Shown here: one piece after another, positions 19,837 through 27,902 of the stretch
How the letters are laid out: each line of letters starts with the position of its first letter
Position numbering within the stretch: position 1 is the stretch's first letter
Assembly (NCBI GenBank): GCA_944384235.1
Contig: CALWSP010000025.1
Coordinates: 124,001 to 188,000 of the forward strand
Direction: 5' to 3'
Length of the DNA: 64,000 nucleotides
Source of the DNA: an uncultured Clostridia bacterium
Lineage (GTDB): Bacteria; Bacillota; Clostridia; Lachnospirales; CAG-274
The notes under the pieces: generated by a model
What the model was told of the DNA's origin: nothing
Seen by the model: only the letters and a program-made list of their open reading frames with translations
The model's database searches: none
Translations under genes and position numbers: made by a program

Positions 19837-20313
19837 ATGAAAAAATTTGTTTTATTAACTTTTTTAATCTTTTCTTTTTCTTTTCCCGCTTTTGCAAATA
19901 ACAACATAAAAGTTGTTTTAAATAATAACCCAATAAATGCAGAAGCAACAATTGTAGAAGGAAGAACATTAGTTGCTGTAAGAGGTGTTTTTGAAAATAT
20001 GGGGTATAATATTAACTTTGATGCAAACACAAAAACAGCAACAATCTCAAATGAAAAAAATGTAATTAAATTAACAAATGGGAATACTTATTTCACTTTA
20101 AATGATAATATAATAACCCCAGATGTCCCTCAACAAATAATAAATGGCAGGTTTATGCTTCCTTTAAGAGCCATAAGCGAAGCCATTAACGCCGATGTTA
20201 GTTGGGATAATAACACAAAAACTGTTTCTATAAAAACTGGTCTTAAAATTGAAAATTCACTAAATTTAGACTTAATTGATTTAGAGCAAAATAATATAGT
20301 AGAATGTCATTAA
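19837..20313 (+). CDS. Secreted copper-amine-oxidase-N-like domain protein
   Basis: The 158-residue product has a signal peptide (about residues 1-20, PAFA cut site) and a domain with the pattern of PF07833. This comprises VKVVLNNNPI-like strands, GRTLVAVRGVFENMGY, TKTATIS, NGRFMLPLRAISEAI and a final WDNNTKTVSI. Such domains are common in clostridial envelope proteins and are thought to bind wall or substrates; no catalytic residues are seen. An AGGGGG SD precedes it and it is probably cotranscribed with murG. Its own function is unknown. Confidence 0.8.
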   Translation: MKKFVLLTFLIFSFSFPAFANNNIKVVLNNNPINAEATIVEGRTLVAVRGVFENMGYNINFDANTKTATISNEKNVIKLTNGNTYFTLNDNIITPDVPQQIINGRFMLPLRAISEAINADVSWDNNTKTVSIKTGLKIENSLNLDLIDLEQNNIVECH

Positions 20314-20346
20314 ATTTAGACCAGCTTTAAAAATAAATATTAAAAT

Positions 20347-20470
20347 TTATGCTAGGGGAGTTTATTTACTGAGACGTTTCATACGGACCCTTATTACTTG
20401 AACCAGATAATACTGGCGTAAGGAAGCAAATAAAAATCCTTTTAGCATAAAAACTAAGGAGGATTTTTTT
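20347..20470 (+). promoter_or_regulatory. TPP (thi-box) riboswitch controlling thiT
   Basis: The core of the thi-box is present: GGGGAG, then ACTGAGA in the pyrimidine-sensing arm, then ACCC, TTGAACC and CTGGCGTAAGGAAGC, ending about 20427. Two competing helices follow from the sequence. TTATGCTA (20347-20354) pairs exactly with TAGCATAA (20443-20450), while AAAAATCC (20432-20439) can pair with GGATTTTT (20461-20468), which covers the SD AAGGAGG and resembles a terminator with a U run. TPP binding would therefore be expected to turn thiT off by sequestering the SD, by early termination, or both. Confidence 0.9.
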
Positions 20471-21157
20471 ATGAAAAATTTATGGGCTTTGCCTACAACA
20501 AACGATTGGAATGAAAATGTGTTTAAAGTGACACCATTTGGTTTTATAACAATAATTGTTTTAATAATTGTTTTAATAAACCTAGCAAATGTAGTTCATT
20601 CAAAAGATTTAAAGGAAAATAAAGTTTCCACAAAACGCCTTGTTTTTTCATCAGCTGCAATTGCAATAGCTTTTATAAGCTCAACAATTAAAATCATAGA
20701 TATGCCTTTAGGTGGCTCTGTAACTCTTTTAAGTATGTTTTTTATAACTTTAATTGGCTATTGGTATGGTCTTAAAACTGGCATAATAACAGGCATAGCA
20801 TACGGCCTTTTACAATTCATAGTAGACCCAGTTTTTTACTCCATACCTCAACTAATTGTAGACTATCCTTTAGCTTTTGGAGCTCTTGGCTTGTCTGGGC
20901 TTTTTTCAAACCAAAAATATGGCCTACATATTGGGTATATAATAGGAATTTTGGGTAGGCTTTTCTTTGCTTTTCTTTCAGGTTTAATATTTTTTGCCTC
21001 TTATGCAAGTAGCTACAATCTTTCTGCTCCTGCATATTCCTTTTTATATAACGCCTCATACATTTTTACAGAGGGTTTAATAACAATAATTGTAATATCT
21101 ATTCCATCTGTTTCAAAGGCAATTTCACACATTAAAAAACTTGCAATATCAAATTAA
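20471..21157 (+). CDS. thiT: Thiamine ECF transporter S component
   Basis: ThiT is the thiamine-binding membrane subunit of an ECF importer and works with shared EcfA/A'/T parts not in this window. The 228-residue protein has about six or seven hydrophobic helices. GSVTLLSMFFITLIGYWYG and GIAYGLLQFIVDPVFYSIPQ match the substrate-binding core of the family. An extra N-terminal helix of about 40 residues lengthens it relative to the usual 190. The TPP riboswitch upstream independently supports thiamine specificity. Confidence 0.93.
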   Translation: MKNLWALPTTNDWNENVFKVTPFGFITIIVLIIVLINLANVVHSKDLKENKVSTKRLVFSSAAIAIAFISSTIKIIDMPLGGSVTLLSMFFITLIGYWYGLKTGIITGIAYGLLQFIVDPVFYSIPQLIVDYPLAFGALGLSGLFSNQKYGLHIGYIIGILGRLFFAFLSGLIFFASYASSYNLSAPAYSFLYNASYIFTEGLITIIVISIPSVSKAISHIKKLAISN

Positions 21158-21161
21158 TTTA

Positions 21162-21190
21162 TAGGCTATCTTTTTAGATAGCCTAATTTT
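21162..21190 (+). terminator. Terminator after thiT
   Basis: A 10-bp perfect stem (21162-21171 with 21176-21185) with a TTTT loop is followed by ATTTT. The U tract is short, so some read-through to the next gene is possible. Confidence 0.7.
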
Positions 21191-21202
21191 AGGAGAATAA
21201 AA

Positions 21203-22060
21203 ATGACAAAAAAACAAAAAGCTATAATATATATAATGACATCTGCTTTTTTCTTTGCTCTTATGAATTGCTTTGTAAGGTTGTCTGGAGATATTCCAAC
21301 AATTCAAAAAAGTTTTTTCAGAAATTTCATAGCAATGCTAGTAGCAGGCGTTATATTAATAAAAAACAACGAAAAAATTTCATACAAAAAAAAGGATTTG
21401 CCTCTTTTACTAATTCGCTCAACAATGGGAACTTTAGGCATTTTATGCAATTTTTATGCAATAGATAATTTAAACATTGCAGATGCCTCTATGCTAAATA
21501 AACTTTCCCCATTTTTTGCAATAATATTTTCAATGTTATTTTTAAACGAAAAACCAAAATTTATTCAAAACTTGGGAATTTTAATTGCTTTTTTAGGTAG
21601 CCTTTTCATAATTAAACCAACAATGGATTTTTCCTCTACCCTTCCTGCACTTATGGGAGCTTTTGGTGGTATGGCTGCTGGTGCTGCCTATACAGCAGTT
21701 CGAGCTTTAGGTCAAAGAGGTGTTAAAGGCCCGTTAATTGTGTTTTTCTTTTCAGGCTTTAGTAGTTTAGTTGTTCTACCACATATAATTTTAAACTATG
21801 CCCCAATGAATTTAACACAAACTTTATACCTTCTTTTAGCAGGAGTTTCTGCTGCTGGTGGACAATTTAGCATAACAGCTGCCTATTCAAACGCTCCAGC
21901 AAAAGAAATATCCATCTTCGATTACACTCAAATTGTTTTTTCAGCCCTTTTAGGCTTTTTCCTTTTTAGCCAAACTCCAGATTTATATAGTATCTTAGGC
22001 TATTTTATAATTTGCTTGGCTTCGTTTTTACTATTTTTGTATAACAATAGACAAAATTAG
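21203..22060 (+). CDS. EamA/DMT-family transporter
   Basis: This 285-residue inner-membrane protein has about ten hydrophobic helices in two EamA halves. The first half includes RNFIAMLVAG, DASMLNKLSPFFAIIFSMLF and NEKP; the second includes AGVSAAGGQFSITAAYSNAPAKEIS. Members move small metabolites out of or into the cell, and specificity cannot be read from sequence. It lies just after the thiT terminator, so a link to thiamine is possible but unproven. Confidence 0.88.
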   Translation: MTKKQKAIIYIMTSAFFFALMNCFVRLSGDIPTIQKSFFRNFIAMLVAGVILIKNNEKISYKKKDLPLLLIRSTMGTLGILCNFYAIDNLNIADASMLNKLSPFFAIIFSMLFLNEKPKFIQNLGILIAFLGSLFIIKPTMDFSSTLPALMGAFGGMAAGAAYTAVRALGQRGVKGPLIVFFFSGFSSLVVLPHIILNYAPMNLTQTLYLLLAGVSAAGGQFSITAAYSNAPAKEISIFDYTQIVFSALLGFFLFSQTPDLYSILGYFIICLASFLLFLYNNRQN

Positions 22061-22176
22061 TAAATTTAATTTTATTGTAATATAAAACATTAAATTTTCT
22101 GATATAATGTTTTTATGGTATAATTAAGATATTTATACAATTTTTTTAAACCGTAACATAGGAGAGTGAAATTTAT

Positions 22177-23940
22177 ATGAAAAAATCAACTAGAAAGCTG
22201 GCAATAACACTAGCTTTTGCAATGACTTTGTCATCAACAAACTTCACAGTAAACACATTTGCTAGAACAATTAAAGGAACAACACATAACTATGTTCCCA
22301 CAACCACAACAACTACTGAAACATCAACAGAAGTAACAACTGAAACAACAACTGAAAAACAAACCTTTCAGTCCTTGTCCTCAAACAATAAAAAAACTAC
22401 TTCTACAACAACAACTGAAACAACAACTGAAAAACAAACAGAAACAACTACAATAGATAAATCAAAATATGAAAGCCCTGTTGAAATCTCAACAATAGAG
22501 CTTCCTAGCTATAGCGATAACCCTGTTGATAAAAACGGAGTTCCATTAACAGGAAATAAGCTTGAAGCATACAATGTAATGAAAAATACACATAAAGATA
22601 AATGGAAAGCTATCACAGCTCCAAAAATAGAAGAAACTGTTTCTACAAACGATGAGTTTAAAACAGTAAAAGAAAAATCCTTTACCTTTGATAATAAAGA
22701 TGTATTTAAAATTAAAAGATATACCTTTAACAAGCTTTTGCCAGAAAGATACACTGAAACAATAACTATTGAAGGCAACACATTAGAAATGAGGTATGTA
22801 AACCCAGAAACAAAACAATGGTATATGTCTGCTAACCCTCAAAATGTAGCAAAAGAAACATTATACCTAGACACAGATAAAACATCTATAATCGTAAGTT
22901 TGCCATCTGTCTATACAAACAATAAATTTGAAAATAACACTCAAGAATATAATCCAGAGCTTGAAGAAGCTGTAACAATAACAAAAAATGACGATTCAAC
23001 ATTTTCAATAACTTTTTCTTTCCCACATAACCCAGATTATGTTGGAGAAATTTGGTTTTTACAATCAGGTGGCCAGAAATTAGCAGATTGGAATAACATT
23101 AACCACTTTAATGTTTTAAAAAATGAATTAGCAGGAGATAGAAGATTTTCTTGGGACGGCTACTATTTTAGAACACCATATAATTACTTGCCTTATAGCG
23201 AAACAATGCTTTATAGACACCCTTCAAATTATGTTGGTGCAAGTATGACAAAATATGGAGATTTTCTAGCAGCTTATGACCTTGGTTTTGTCTTTACCTA
23301 TACTTGTATGCAAAACCAAAATGACCTTGGCTATTGGGCAACAGGCCCAAAATCTGGCTGGTTGTCCCTTGACTTTAACATTGGTGCTAACTTCTATGAC
23401 ACAAGGTTCAACACAGACTTTGCTTTTAACCTTATAGACGCATATAAAAGATATAATAACGATGAGTTTTTGCTTGCCGTTTGTAACTACGCAGAATACT
23501 TCATAGACCACGCAACAAATAACCACTATGAAACTAAAAACGGTGGCTGGCTAGTTGAAGACTATGGCTATGATTATGAACACCATAGAACTCACGTTTC
23601 TTTAAACCATCAGCTTGCTGAATTAAATGTTTTTTATAAACTTTATCAAACAACAAGAGAAACAAAATATAAAGACTTGGCAGATAAAATGCTTTTAGCT
23701 GTTGAAGATACAAAAGATGAATGGGTTTTAGCAAACAACAACCTTAACTATGCCCTTCACTACACAGCTTGCACAAACACTATGGTTGACTATCCATATT
23801 TAACTTATAACGACCTTTTTGAAACACAGTTAATATATAAGTCAATATACGGCAAAGAAAATGATGTTGTTAAATACCTAATGGATTGTAAAATGGAATG
23901 GATGTTAGCAAATAATGTAACTGGGTACAGAACAAAGTAA
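22177..23940 (+). CDS. Secreted protein with Thr-rich linker and probable alpha/alpha-toroid domain
   Basis: The 587-residue product has a signal peptide (about residues 1-29, ending TFA) and a linker of repeated TTET/TTEK units (residues about 45-95) that would be extended and perhaps glycosylated. A beta-rich middle part follows. The C-terminal half is rich in aromatic helices (HVSLNHQLAELNVFYKLYQ, YKDLADKML, YPYLTYNDLFETQLIYKS) that suggest an alpha/alpha barrel. The pattern is faintly like the C-terminal domain of D-glucuronyl C5-epimerases or other uronate-active enzymes. Given two pectate lyases in this window, a polysaccharide role is plausible, but I do not name a reaction. ribU follows after 12 bases. 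Confidence 0.6.
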   Translation: MKKSTRKLAITLAFAMTLSSTNFTVNTFARTIKGTTHNYVPTTTTTTETSTEVTTETTTEKQTFQSLSSNNKKTTSTTTTETTTEKQTETTTIDKSKYESPVEISTIELPSYSDNPVDKNGVPLTGNKLEAYNVMKNTHKDKWKAITAPKIEETVSTNDEFKTVKEKSFTFDNKDVFKIKRYTFNKLLPERYTETITIEGNTLEMRYVNPETKQWYMSANPQNVAKETLYLDTDKTSIIVSLPSVYTNNKFENNTQEYNPELEEAVTITKNDDSTFSITFSFPHNPDYVGEIWFLQSGGQKLADWNNINHFNVLKNELAGDRRFSWDGYYFRTPYNYLPYSETMLYRHPSNYVGASMTKYGDFLAAYDLGFVFTYTCMQNQNDLGYWATGPKSGWLSLDFNIGANFYDTRFNTDFAFNLIDAYKRYNNDEFLLAVCNYAEYFIDHATNNHYETKNGGWLVEDYGYDYEHHRTHVSLNHQLAELNVFYKLYQTTRETKYKDLADKMLLAVEDTKDEWVLANNNLNYALHYTACTNTMVDYPYLTYNDLFETQLIYKSIYGKENDVVKYLMDCKMEWMLANNVTGYRTK

Positions 23941-23952
23941 CGGAGGAAGCAA

Positions 23953-24555
23953 ATGAACACTACAAAATCTAAAACAAAAAAGCTTGTAATAACATCTATG
24001 CTTGGTGCTATTTCTGCAATTTTAATGCTTTTTAAGTTTCCACTACCATTTTCCCCTAGCTTTATAACAATGGACTTTTCTGAGCTTCCAGTTGTTTTAG
24101 GTGGTTTTATATTAGGCCCAATATATGGCATAACTATTTCATTTATAAAAATTTTTATAAATTTAATTATGAATGGAACAACTACATTTTATGTAGGCGA
24201 ATTAGCAAATTTTCTTTATAGCGTAGCATATATTTTGCCAGCTATTTTAATTTATAAAAAAAATAAAACTAAGAAAAATGCTGTTTTAGGCTTAATAATT
24301 GGAACATTAGTGGCAACTTTTGTTGCCATCACATTAAATTTAATAATTATCTTCCCTCTTTACGCAAAACTAATGGGCGTTAGCTTAGAAGATATAATAT
24401 TAATGGTAACAAGTGTAAACCCTTATGTAAAAAATATGGTTTCTTTAATGATATTTTCTCTTTTACCATTTAACCTTTTTAAATATGGTTTAACTTCTCT
24501 TATAACATTTGTTTTATATAAAAAATTAAGCCACATTATTAAAAACTACTTTTAA
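23953..24555 (+). CDS. ribU: ECF transporter S component, riboflavin type
   Basis: The 200-residue membrane protein has about six helices. The run LMLFKFPLPFSPSFITMDFS then ELPVVLGGFILGPIYG, and later NGTTTFYVGELANFLYSV, is the signature of RibU-type riboflavin-binding subunits. It works with EcfA/A'/T encoded elsewhere. It starts 12 bases after the secreted-protein gene with a CGGAGG SD, an odd partner for a vitamin transporter, and no FMN riboswitch is visible. Confidence 0.85.
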   Translation: MNTTKSKTKKLVITSMLGAISAILMLFKFPLPFSPSFITMDFSELPVVLGGFILGPIYGITISFIKIFINLIMNGTTTFYVGELANFLYSVAYILPAILIYKKNKTKKNAVLGLIIGTLVATFVAITLNLIIIFPLYAKLMGVSLEDIILMVTSVNPYVKNMVSLMIFSLLPFNLFKYGLTSLITFVLYKKLSHIIKNYF

Positions 24556-24590
24556 ATAAAAAATCCAACCAAAAGGTTGGATTTTTTATT
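24555..24590. terminator. Bidirectional terminator between ribU and a hydrolase gene
   Basis: A 16-bp perfect stem (24555-24570 with 24575-24590) with an AAAA loop has A/T runs on both sides. It overlaps the stops of the convergent genes. Confidence 0.9.
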
Positions 24591-25290
24591 TTATATATTC
24601 TTTTATAACTTTGCTTGCTTCTTCTGGATTTTTATATATCCAAAAATGGTCGCCTTTAACAACCTTTAAACTGGCTTTTTTTATAGACTTTGCAATGTTT
24701 TTGCTGTGTGAATATTTAATCATATCCTTGTCGCTACAAATAACTAAAGTGTCAGCGTTAATGTAGTTTAAAGAGCTTCTTTTTAAATTAGGCTCTTTAA
24801 ACATTAAAGAAAAATATTCTTTGTTAAATTTGTTTCTACTATCCACAAAACCACCTAAAAAACTGCAATAATAACCTATTGCCACCATTAAGGCATATAA
24901 AGGCTTCATTCCCCAAAAATTGTAGTTTCCACTAACTAAAACCATCTTCTCTATAACATCGCTGTTTTTAATTCCAGCAATCATTGCAATGTTCGCTCCG
25001 TCGCTAAAGCCAACTATGTTCACCTTTTTAAGCCCTAAAGCATCAATAACGTTCATTAAATCCACAGCCATAGTGCCTATTGAAAGGCTGTTTCCACCAA
25101 AGTCAGACCTTCCGTGTCCTCTGCTGTCAATAGCTATAACTTTGTATTTGTCTGCAAGCAAAGGTATTAATTTTTTGTAATGTCTGCTACTTTCATTGTT
25201 TCCGTGAAGAAGAATTAAACTTTTTTCATTTTCTTCACCAAATATTTCATAAAAAATGTTAGCACTGCCTGATTTTATATAACCTTCCAT
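24586..25290 (-). CDS. Alpha/beta hydrolase
   Basis: The 234-residue soluble protein has the fold's standard features: oxyanion segment LLHGNNESSRHY, DSRGHGRSDF, nucleophile elbow GFSDG (Ser near residue 96), an acidic residue after VICSDKD, and a C-terminal KGDHFWIY His. The substrate is unknown. It stands 9 bases after a YlbF-like gene and may be cotranscribed with the coaX-panT group. Confidence 0.88.
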   Translation of the reverse strand: MEGYIKSGSANIFYEIFGEENEKSLILLHGNNESSRHYKKLIPLLADKYKVIAIDSRGHGRSDFGGNSLSIGTMAVDLMNVIDALGLKKVNIVGFSDGANIAMIAGIKNSDVIEKMVLVSGNYNFWGMKPLYALMVAIGYYCSFLGGFVDSRNKFNKEYFSLMFKEPNLKRSSLNYINADTLVICSDKDMIKYSHSKNIAKSIKKASLKVVKGDHFWIYKNPEEASKVIKEYIK

Positions 25291-25299
25291 AAATAACTC

Positions 25300-25647
25300 C
25301 TAAATAAAAATATTTAAAGAACACTTTTCTGAAACAATAAAATAAATGTCAGTAACTAACTTAACTAACTTTTCCTCATTTTTAAAAAATGTTCTAGCAT
25401 CTTCATTTAACATAATTTTATATAACTCTTGAGAAATATATTTTTCTTTGTTAAAGTCGTTAATGCCTCTTTTTCTTTCCTCAGCAAATTCCAAATGTTT
25501 TTGTTTAATTTGCCTTATTTTTTCCATAAGCTCGCTATCTTTTTCAATTCTCTCTAAAGCTCTTTTATAGTCTTTATATACTTGACTTTCGTTAATTTTT
25601 TCTGCTATTTCGTCAGCAAGCATAGTAGTTTCTTTTAAAATGTCCAT
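25300..25647 (-). CDS. YlbF/YmcA-family protein
   Basis: The 115-residue, highly charged, mostly helical protein matches the Com_YlbF family pattern: LADEIAEKINESQVYKDYKRA, a central IRQIKQKHLEF and a C-terminal FFKNEEKLVKLVTDIYFIV. In Bacillus, YlbF and YmcA with YaaT form an Fe-S-bearing complex affecting RNase Y and Spo0A phosphorylation. The role of this copy is not known. It follows coaX by 5 bases. Confidence 0.75.
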   Translation of the reverse strand: MDILKETTMLADEIAEKINESQVYKDYKRALERIEKDSELMEKIRQIKQKHLEFAEERKRGINDFNKEKYISQELYKIMLNEDARTFFKNEEKLVKLVTDIYFIVSEKCSLNIFI

Positions 25648-25652
25648 AATCT

Positions 25653-26417
25653 CTACCTGTTCTTTTTATAAATTATGTAAAGCCCTTTTAACAATAACTC
25701 CTCGTTGTAAATATAATCACCTTTGCAAATTTCAGCAAAGTTTTTTCCAAGACCGCCAGTAATAACAACTTGACACTTTTCTCCAACTTCGCTTTCAATT
25801 CTTTCCACACAGCCATCAATCATACCAGCTGTTCCAAAAACAACACCGCTACGCATACACTCTATTGTGTTTTTCCCAATTGCCTTTTTAGGCTTTTCAA
25901 GGCTAATTGCTGGCAATTGAGCAGCCCCAGCTGATAAAGCCTGTAAACTTATGTTCACCCCAGGCATAATTGCTCCACCTATGTAATTTCTGTTTTTGTC
26001 AACAACTGCAATAGTAGTTGCTGTTCCCATATCCACCACAATAATTGGTGGCTTAAATTCATCTAAAGCAGCAACAGCAGAAACAATTAAATCGCTTCCA
26101 ACTGCAGATGGGTTGTCCATTAAAATGTTAAGCCCTGTTTTAACTCCAGGCCCAACAACTAAAGGCTCTTGCCCAATAACCTTTTTCACAGCAAGCTTTA
26201 TAGCGCTTGTAATTGGTGGAACAACTGATGCAATAATTCCGCCTTCAATTTTTTTTCTATCCACAGAATATAACTTTAATATATTCATAATATCAATTCC
26301 ATATTCGTCTTCAGTCTTTATTCTGTTTGTAGAAAGCCTCGCCATAAAATCAACTTTGCCCTCTGTAATTCCACCTAAAACTATGTTTGTATTCCCAATG
26401 TCAATAACTAAAATCAT
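25653..26417 (-). CDS. coaX: Type III pantothenate kinase
   Basis: CoaX phosphorylates pantothenate, the first step of CoA synthesis. The 254-residue start at 26417 (GGAG six bases upstream) gives the phosphate-binding MILVIDIGNTN. Further family motifs are the ADP/metal-binding VVDMGTATTIAVV, the Gly-rich GGAIMPGVNISLQAL and GTAGMIDGC. It belongs to the ASKHA kinases, distinct from CoaA. The adjacent ECF subunit supports a shared vitamin B5 uptake and capture function. Confidence 0.96.
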   Translation of the reverse strand: MILVIDIGNTNIVLGGITEGKVDFMARLSTNRIKTEDEYGIDIMNILKLYSVDRKKIEGGIIASVVPPITSAIKLAVKKVIGQEPLVVGPGVKTGLNILMDNPSAVGSDLIVSAVAALDEFKPPIIVVDMGTATTIAVVDKNRNYIGGAIMPGVNISLQALSAGAAQLPAISLEKPKKAIGKNTIECMRSGVVFGTAGMIDGCVERIESEVGEKCQVVITGGLGKNFAEICKGDYIYNEELLLKGLYIIYKKNR

Positions 26418-26438
26418 ATTAATCTCCAATTTAAAAAA

Positions 26439-27047
26439 CTATTTTTTTGAAATTGATAATAACGCAACTCCAACTGCCGAAGAAATAAGCCCTGCAACTA
26501 AGGCCTCTGGCACACCCTGAACCAAAATAACAGTCATTATAGACTTAAAAACTAAATCCTTTGACACACCAATAGCATTTGCATAAGGCGTAGCAAAGAA
26601 AACATATGCCATTAACATAACTAAAATAGTGTTTGTAAGAGAACCTAAAACACCTGCTATAAAAGCTGAAACGCTTTTAACTTTAATAATTTTCATAAGA
26701 CTTTTAAAAACTATAAAAGCCACAACGCCTATTAAAATTCTTGGCACAAAAGCTATAACTAAACTCCATATATTTCCATAAGGTAATAGTGGGCAAAATA
26801 AAAACGATGTTGCATTAGGCCTAACAATAGCATTTATAACACTTGAAAACCCAAATATAAAGCCACATATAGCCCCTTGCCTCATTCCTAAAACAATTCC
26901 AGCAATAATAACTGGTATATGAATAGTTGTTGCATTTAAAAACCCTAGCGGAATATAACCTAAAGGAGTTTGAGATAATACAATAATTATCGCAACTAAA
27001 AGTGCCATTTCCACTAATTCTCTAGTTTGATATCCTTTTTTGTTCAT
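26439..27047 (-). CDS. panT: ECF transporter S component, probably pantothenate (PanT-like)
   Basis: The 202-residue membrane protein has about six helices and starts at 27047 after AGGAGG; a longer frame to 27104 lacks an SD. Segments SQTPLGYIPLGF, ATTIHIPVIIAGIVLG and GFIFGFSSVINAI are typical of the S-component family that includes PanT. The pantothenate assignment rests on its position directly upstream of coaX with a 21-base gap. Confidence 0.82.
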   Translation of the reverse strand: MNKKGYQTRELVEMALLVAIIIVLSQTPLGYIPLGFLNATTIHIPVIIAGIVLGMRQGAICGFIFGFSSVINAIVRPNATSFLFCPLLPYGNIWSLVIAFVPRILIGVVAFIVFKSLMKIIKVKSVSAFIAGVLGSLTNTILVMLMAYVFFATPYANAIGVSKDLVFKSIMTVILVQGVPEALVAGLISSAVGVALLSISKK

Positions 27048-27128
27048 AAAATCCTCCTTGCTGTTGTTCTTAAAAAGATACAACGCATAATTAACATAAA
27101 ACAATTATATATTATGATTAACAAAAAA

Positions 27129-27902
27129 TCAAATCTTTTGACAATAATCTCTTTTACTAACCTGAATGTGGTAACAGGCAATAAGCACAATTCTTAATGG
27201 AGATACCTTGCATAAAAAGGCAACAATTTTTTCCCTTAAAGACGGAATAATAACCATCTTTTTTCTAAACATTCCTCTAATAGCTATTTCACTAGCTTCT
27301 CTGCTACTTAAAGCCTTCATTTTAAATTCAAGCCCAGCCCTTTTGTTAAACTCTGTGTTCACAGGCCCAGGGCAAAAAACAGAAACCCTAACCTTAGACC
27401 TTCTAACTCTAAGCTCTTCGTTAATTGCAGTGCTAAGTTTTAAAACATAAGCCTTTGTAGCGTAATAAGTTGCCATTAAAGGCCCTGAACCAAACCCTGC
27501 TAAAGAAGCAACATTTAAAATATAGCCTTTGTTCTTTCTAACAAAATCCCTTAAATATAACTTTGTTAAAATGTGTAAGCAACTAATATTTAAATCAATC
27601 ATATTAAGTTCTTTTTTTAGGCTAGTGTAATAAAACTCTCCAAACTCTCCAAACTCTCCAAAACCTGCATTGTTAATTAAAATGTCAATGTTTCTAACTT
27701 TTTTATATAATTTAAAACAGTTTTCTCTTTTACTTAAATCTAGAGATATAACTTCAACTTTTGTTTTTAAACTCTTTTTTATAAAATTTAATCTTTTTTC
27801 ATCTCTTGCTACAAGAACTAAATCATATCCCATTTCAGATAAAATAAAAGCCATATCTTTTCCCATACCTGAACTTGCGCCTGTAATTAATGCTTTTGCC
27901 AT
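27129..27902 (-). CDS. Short-chain dehydrogenase/reductase
   Basis: The 257-residue SDR has the nucleotide loop TGASSGMGKDMA, NNAG, the catalytic Ser in NVASLAGFGSG and the YYATKAY motif (Tyr-x-x-x-Lys). After NNAG it reads GFGEFGEFGEF, from three tandem 9-base units, where related enzymes have one or two; this suggests slipped-strand expansion in a loop. The start overlaps the end of cca by 16 bases. The substrate is unknown. Confidence 0.9.
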   Translation of the reverse strand: MAKALITGASSGMGKDMAFILSEMGYDLVLVARDEKRLNFIKKSLKTKVEVISLDLSKRENCFKLYKKVRNIDILINNAGFGEFGEFGEFYYTSLKKELNMIDLNISCLHILTKLYLRDFVRKNKGYILNVASLAGFGSGPLMATYYATKAYVLKLSTAINEELRVRRSKVRVSVFCPGPVNTEFNKRAGLEFKMKALSSREASEIAIRGMFRKKMVIIPSLREKIVAFLCKVSPLRIVLIACYHIQVSKRDYCQKI

